9,049 bases of DNA from contig JAOPZO010000235.1 in the NCBI GenBank assembly GCA_025964065.1, positions 1 through 9,049 on the forward strand. The letters run 5' to 3'. This document shows positions 6,770 to 9,049 of this stretch, piece by piece. Origin of the DNA: Solirubrobacterales bacterium. GTDB taxonomy: Bacteria > Actinomycetota > Thermoleophilia > Solirubrobacterales > Solirubrobacteraceae. The position numbers were made by a program, and so were the translations under genes. Every line of letters begins with the position of its first letter. Positions within the stretch are counted from its first letter, which is position 1. The notes under the pieces were generated by a model. That model did no database searches and was not told where the DNA came from. It saw nothing but the letters and a program-made list of their open reading frames with translations.

Positions 6770-7501
6770 TTGAACCGAGACGAGAAAGCCGCGGTGATCG
6801 ATGAGATCGCCGACCAGATCCGTGGGTCCGAAGCCGTGTTCGCGGTGGACTACCGCGGGATCTCCGTGCCGCAGGCCGCCGAGCTGCGCGAATCGCTGCG
6901 TGGTTCCGAGTCGACCCTCCGGGTCACGAAGAACACGCTGACGGTCCTCGCGGCCGACAAGGCCGACCAGGAGGCCCTCAAGGCCTTCCTCGCCGGCCCG
7001 ACCGCCTTGACGTTCGTCAAGGGCGACGTCGCTGCTGCGGCGAAGTCCCTCGCGGACTTCCAGAAGGCCCAGCCGGACCTGCTGCCCTTCAAGGGCGGCA
7101 CGCTCGATGGCGTGGCGATCGACGCGGCGCAGATCAGCGCGCTCGCGAAGCTCCCCACCCGCGACGTGCTGTACCAGCAGCTCGTGGGCATCGTGGCGTC
7201 GCCGATCTCCGGCCTCGCCCGCACCCTGAACGCGCTGATCGGCGGGCTGGCCATTCAGCTCGGGCAGATCAACGAGAAGAAGCAGTCGGGCGAGATCCCG
7301 GCTGACGCGGATCCGGCTTCGGCCGCGCCCGCTGCCGAGGCGGCCCCGGCCGCCGACGCCCCGACGGACGACGCGGCTCCGGCCGCCGAGGCCAACGACG
7401 ACCAGGACGCCGAGGCCCCCGTGGCCCCGACGACCAGCGACGCCCCGGCCGAAGGCGCCGACGACGCATCCGCAACCCCCACCGACTCCCAGGAGAACTG
7501 A
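6770..7501 (+). CDS. rplJ: 50S ribosomal protein L10 with long acidic C-terminal tail
   Basis: The start is TTG at 6770, giving MNRDEKAAVIDEIADQIRGS, which matches the usual L10 N-terminus; AAGGAGG (6759-6765) stands 4 nt before it and no better start exists. Residues 1-125 form the rRNA-binding part (FAVDYRGISV at 24-33, RVTKNTL at 51-57). The helical region about 134-171 carries the L12-dimer-binding helix. L10 anchors the L12 dimers as the factor-recruiting stalk. The protein is 243 residues, while family members usually run to about 165-180. The extra 70 or so (from about 173) are an Ala/Pro/Asp/Glu-rich stretch with no Lys or Arg, likely disordered. The rplL ribosome site AGGAGA (7491-7496) lies inside its last codons and the next ATG is 2 nt after the stop, so translation is coupled. 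Confidence 0.96.
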   Translation: MNRDEKAAVIDEIADQIRGSEAVFAVDYRGISVPQAAELRESLRGSESTLRVTKNTLTVLAADKADQEALKAFLAGPTALTFVKGDVAAAAKSLADFQKAQPDLLPFKGGTLDGVAIDAAQISALAKLPTRDVLYQQLVGIVASPISGLARTLNALIGGLAIQLGQINEKKQSGEIPADADPASAAPAAEAAPAADAPTDDAAPAAEANDDQDAEAPVAPTTSDAPAEGADDASATPTDSQEN

Positions 7502-7503
7502 AC

Positions 7504-7884
7504 ATGGCTACCAGCACCGACGCATGGATCGACGAGCTCAAGAGCATCTCCGTCCTCGAGCTCTCTGAGCGCATCAAGGCCCTCGAGGAGACGTTCGGCG
7601 TCTCCGCGGCCGCGGTCGCGGCCCCGGCCGGCGGCGGCGGTGGCGGCGACGCCGCTCCGGTCGAGGAGGAGTCGACCACGGCCGACGTCATCCTCACCGC
7701 CTCCGGCGACAAGAAGATCCAGGTCATCAAGGTCGTCCGTGCGGCGACCGGCCTCGGTCTCAAGGAGGCCAAGGCCCTCGTCGACGCCGCGCCCGGCCCC
7801 ATCAAGGAGGGCATCGAGCGCGACGAGGCCGAGAAGCTGAAGGCCGAGCTCGAAGAGGCCGGCGGGTCCGTCGAGCTCAAGTAG
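7504..7884 (+). CDS. rplL: 50S ribosomal protein L7/L12
   Basis: The 126-residue protein shows the normal three-part build. An N-terminal dimerisation helix hairpin spans about 1-35 (ELKSISVLELSERIKALEET). An Ala/Gly hinge with six glycines runs about 37-57. The globular C-terminal domain spans about 58-126, with KKIQVIKVVRAATGLGLKEA and VDAAPGPIKEG binding translation factors (EF-Tu, EF-G, IF2). It is present as several dimers on L10 in the stalk. The ATG lies 2 nt after the rplJ stop, with AGGAGA (7491-7496) as ribosome site. It is the last recognised gene of the cluster; rpoB, the usual next gene, does not follow within the window. Confidence 0.98.
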   Translation: MATSTDAWIDELKSISVLELSERIKALEETFGVSAAAVAAPAGGGGGGDAAPVEEESTTADVILTASGDKKIQVIKVVRAATGLGLKEAKALVDAAPGPIKEGIERDEAEKLKAELEEAGGSVELK

Positions 7885-7907
7885 CTCGCTTCGGCATCCG
7901 TGCCGGT

Positions 7908-7937
7908 CGGAGGGCGTCCCGTGAGGGGCGCCCTTCG
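7908..7937 (+). terminator. Stem-loop with GTGA tetraloop after rplL
   Basis: CGGAGGGCGTCCC (7908-7920) pairs with GGGGCGCCCTTCG (7925-7937) around a GTGA loop (GNRA type in RNA). The stem is 13 bp with two G-U wobbles. It starts 23 nt after the rplL stop and is the best candidate for the 3' end of the ribosomal operon. No T-run follows directly (TTCGGCGTTCC downstream), so termination could be of the GC-rich actinobacterial type, or the stem could be an mRNA-stabilising or processing structure. Confidence 0.55.
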
Positions 7938-7987
7938 GCGTTCCGGGGCGGTTCGGCGCTCTGCGGTCACGGCTCGCCGTTCGACGC

Positions 7988-8019
7988 CGCTGCGTGCCCC
8001 GCGGGCGGGGCACGCAGCG
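7988..8019. repeat. Perfect 15-bp inverted repeat (hairpin) downstream of rplL
   Basis: CGCTGCGTGCCCCGC (7988-8002) is followed after GG by its exact complement GCGGGGCACGCAGCG (8005-8019). As RNA it would form a very stable GC-rich hairpin with a small loop. It may be a second terminator for the rplL transcript or a bidirectional one; no T-run follows on the plus strand. Its last base is the first base of the GTG proposed for the downstream small ORF, so it would bury that start. Confidence 0.75.
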
Positions 8020-8210
8020 TGATCCCCTTCGAAGCCCTGTGCCCCCGGGGCGGCGTGGCGCTCGGGTTCCCCGACGCGGAACCGGGGCACCTCGCGTGCC
8101 ACTGCCGGGACGGCCTGGGAGCAGCCCGCGTAGGCGACCTCGGCGCGGTGCGGCTCACCCGCGCCTTCCGCGGCGACCCGGCCCGTGACGTGCGGGCGGC
8201 GCTCGGCTAG
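8019..8210 (+). CDS. Possible small hypothetical protein (63 aa)
   Basis: A GTG-started frame encodes 63 residues beginning MIPFEALCPRGGVALG. About 90% of its third codon positions are G or C, as in the neighbouring real genes. Cys8, His24, Cys27 and Cys29 (GHLACHC) could in principle bind a metal, but I recognise no family. Its TAG (8208-8210) overlaps the stop of the convergent gene at CTAG. Against it: the start is weak (only GGGG at 8007-8010), it lies in a strong hairpin, and GC-rich non-coding DNA often keeps open frames with high GC3. It could be a real short gene, a decayed remnant or a chance frame. Confidence 0.35.
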   Translation: MIPFEALCPRGGVALGFPDAEPGHLACHCRDGLGAARVGDLGAVRLTRAFRGDPARDVRAALG

Positions 8211-9049
8211 AAGACGCCGTACTGGCGGACGAGCCGCCGCAGCGGCTCGCGCTCGAACAGCAGCGCGGCGAGGCCCTGCTGGATCTCGCGGCCGAGCCGT
8301 CGGCACTCCTGGAAGACGGGGTCCTCCCGGGCGTCCGCGCGCGAGAGCCCCTCGAGGACCGCGCGGCGCTCCGGGTCGTCGAGGAGGTCGAGGAAGCGGT
8401 CGTAGGCGCCCAGGGTCCGGACGCCCGCGTCGACCGCGTCGTACTGGAGGAACGCGGCGGCGATCCGGTCCGTCGGCGGCTGCAGGAGCTGCTCGAGGAG
8501 CAGCGCGGGCGCGTCGTCGGCCGTCACGTGGTGGCACTCCAGCAGCGGGAGCAGGCCGCCCGCGAACAGCATGGTGCGGGAGGTGCGGAGCTTCGCGTGG
8601 CGCAGGGCCCACTTGCCGTCGTCGCCCGCGCGGGCCTTCGCCTCGAAGTCCACGGCCACCGTGCGCCAGTAGCGGATCACGTCGTTGAGGAGGAAGCGCG
8701 GGGGGCGGCGGTCGCGGCGCTCTCCGCCGAGGTACGCGTCGAGGAGGCGGGCGAGGACGCGGCGGTGCACGTCGGGCCCGAGCAGCGGTGCGCTCTCCAG
8801 CAGCACGAGCATCCGCCGCGTGAGGACGCGGTTCGAGTCCTCCTGCAGGCCGATGGTCGCGAGCTCCTCGACCGTCACGACGTCGTCGAAGGTGCCCTGG
8901 GCGCCGCTCGCCCCCGCGAAGGCGGGCTGCAGCTCGGCGACGCGCGGGCGGAGGCCGGGGCGCCGGACGCCCGTGGTGACGACGAGCACGTCGTCGTCCG
9001 AGCCGCTCGTGAGCTCCCCGCGGCCCCACGAGCCGAGCAGGACGACGGC
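8207..9049 (-). CDS. Nucleotidyltransferase-domain protein (N-terminus cut by window edge)
   Basis: Read on the complement, the frame is open from the right edge to TAG at 8209-8207, giving 280 visible residues. At the cut edge it shows LLGSWGRGELTSGSDDD (residues 4-20), the polymerase-beta-type nucleotidyltransferase signature G-S-x-x-R-G-E...S-D-x-D, whose acidic residues bind the catalytic metal. After it comes an all-helical region with RFLLNDVIRYWRT (118-130), VDFEAKAR (133-140) and KWALRHAKLR (146-155), a block I have seen in uncharacterised bacterial nucleotidyltransferase-domain proteins. A GTG at 8989 could be mistaken for a start, but the motif lies before it, so the gene begins beyond the window. 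The target of the predicted nucleotide transfer is unknown. It is convergent with the ribosomal cluster and sits where rpoB would be expected. The fold call is good; the activity is inferred. Confidence 0.85.
   Translation of the reverse strand, partial: AVVLLGSWGRGELTSGSDDDVLVVTTGVRRPGLRPRVAELQPAFAGASGAQGTFDDVVTVEELATIGLQEDSNRVLTRRMLVLLESAPLLGPDVHRRVLARLLDAYLGGERRDRRPPRFLLNDVIRYWRTVAVDFEAKARAGDDGKWALRHAKLRTSRTMLFAGGLLPLLECHHVTADDAPALLLEQLLQPPTDRIAAAFLQYDAVDAGVRTLGAYDRFLDLLDDPERRAVLEGLSRADAREDPVFQECRRLGREIQQGLAALLFEREPLRRLVRQYGVF

Noticed and set aside
8207..8989. GTG at 8989 as the start of the nucleotidyltransferase gene
   Set aside because: The frame continues to the window edge and the catalytic GSWGRGE...SDDD motif lies upstream of this codon, so it is internal.
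7269..9029. 586-codon minus-strand open frame covering rplL and the nucleotidyltransferase region
   Set aside because: It is antisense to rplJ/rplL and lies in a different frame from the one carrying the nucleotidyltransferase signature; the composition is typical of a shadow frame.
1..9049. Mobile element, CRISPR array or phage-derived gene
   Set aside because: No transposase, integrase, direct-repeat array or target-site duplication was seen; base composition looks even throughout.

Overview
The window is very GC-rich, with strongly GC-biased third codon positions, and reads as a high-GC actinobacterium. The form of ribosomal protein L33, the extended SecE and the gene neighbourhood remind me of the Thermoleophilia (Solirubrobacter, Conexibacter, Patulibacter and relatives). 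That placement is recall, not a search result.

Layout. (1) Positions 1-643, minus strand: the N-terminal half of a major facilitator superfamily transporter, cut by the left edge. (2) Positions 748-4236, plus strand: a compact three-gene operon encoding a circularly permuted ATP-grasp enzyme, an Alpha-E protein and a transglutaminase-like cysteine protease-fold protein. This trio recurs in many bacteria and is predicted, but to my knowledge not biochemically shown, to make or process peptide-like (amide-bonded) products. A 104-bp divergent gap containing an imperfect inverted repeat separates it from the transporter. (3) Positions 4377-7884, plus strand: the classical translation and secretion cluster rpmG-secE-nusG-rplK-rplA-rplJ-rplL. 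It has a candidate L10-type autoregulatory leader before rplJ, which starts with TTG behind a strong AAGGAGG. (4) Positions 7885-8018: an intergenic stretch with two strong inverted repeats. (5) Positions 8019-8210, plus strand: a possible 63-residue hypothetical gene, whose stop overlaps that of a convergent minus-strand gene. (6) Positions 8207-9049, minus strand: a nucleotidyltransferase-fold protein, its N-terminus cut by the right edge.

How the parts work together. The ribosomal proteins form the L11/L1 stalk and the L10-L12 stalk. NusG couples transcription with translation, and SecE is a core subunit of the translocon. The ATP-grasp/Alpha-E/transglutaminase operon is functionally unrelated and merely adjacent; a hairpin at 4238-4269 may separate the two units. 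The most noticeable departure from the usual bacterial order is that rpoB-rpoC do not follow rplJL; two hairpins and a convergent gene sit there instead.

I see no rRNA, tRNA, CRISPR array, insertion sequence or attachment site. The best candidate for an under-described system is the three-gene ATP-grasp operon. It is a known genomic association of unresolved biochemistry, so it is not new in itself.
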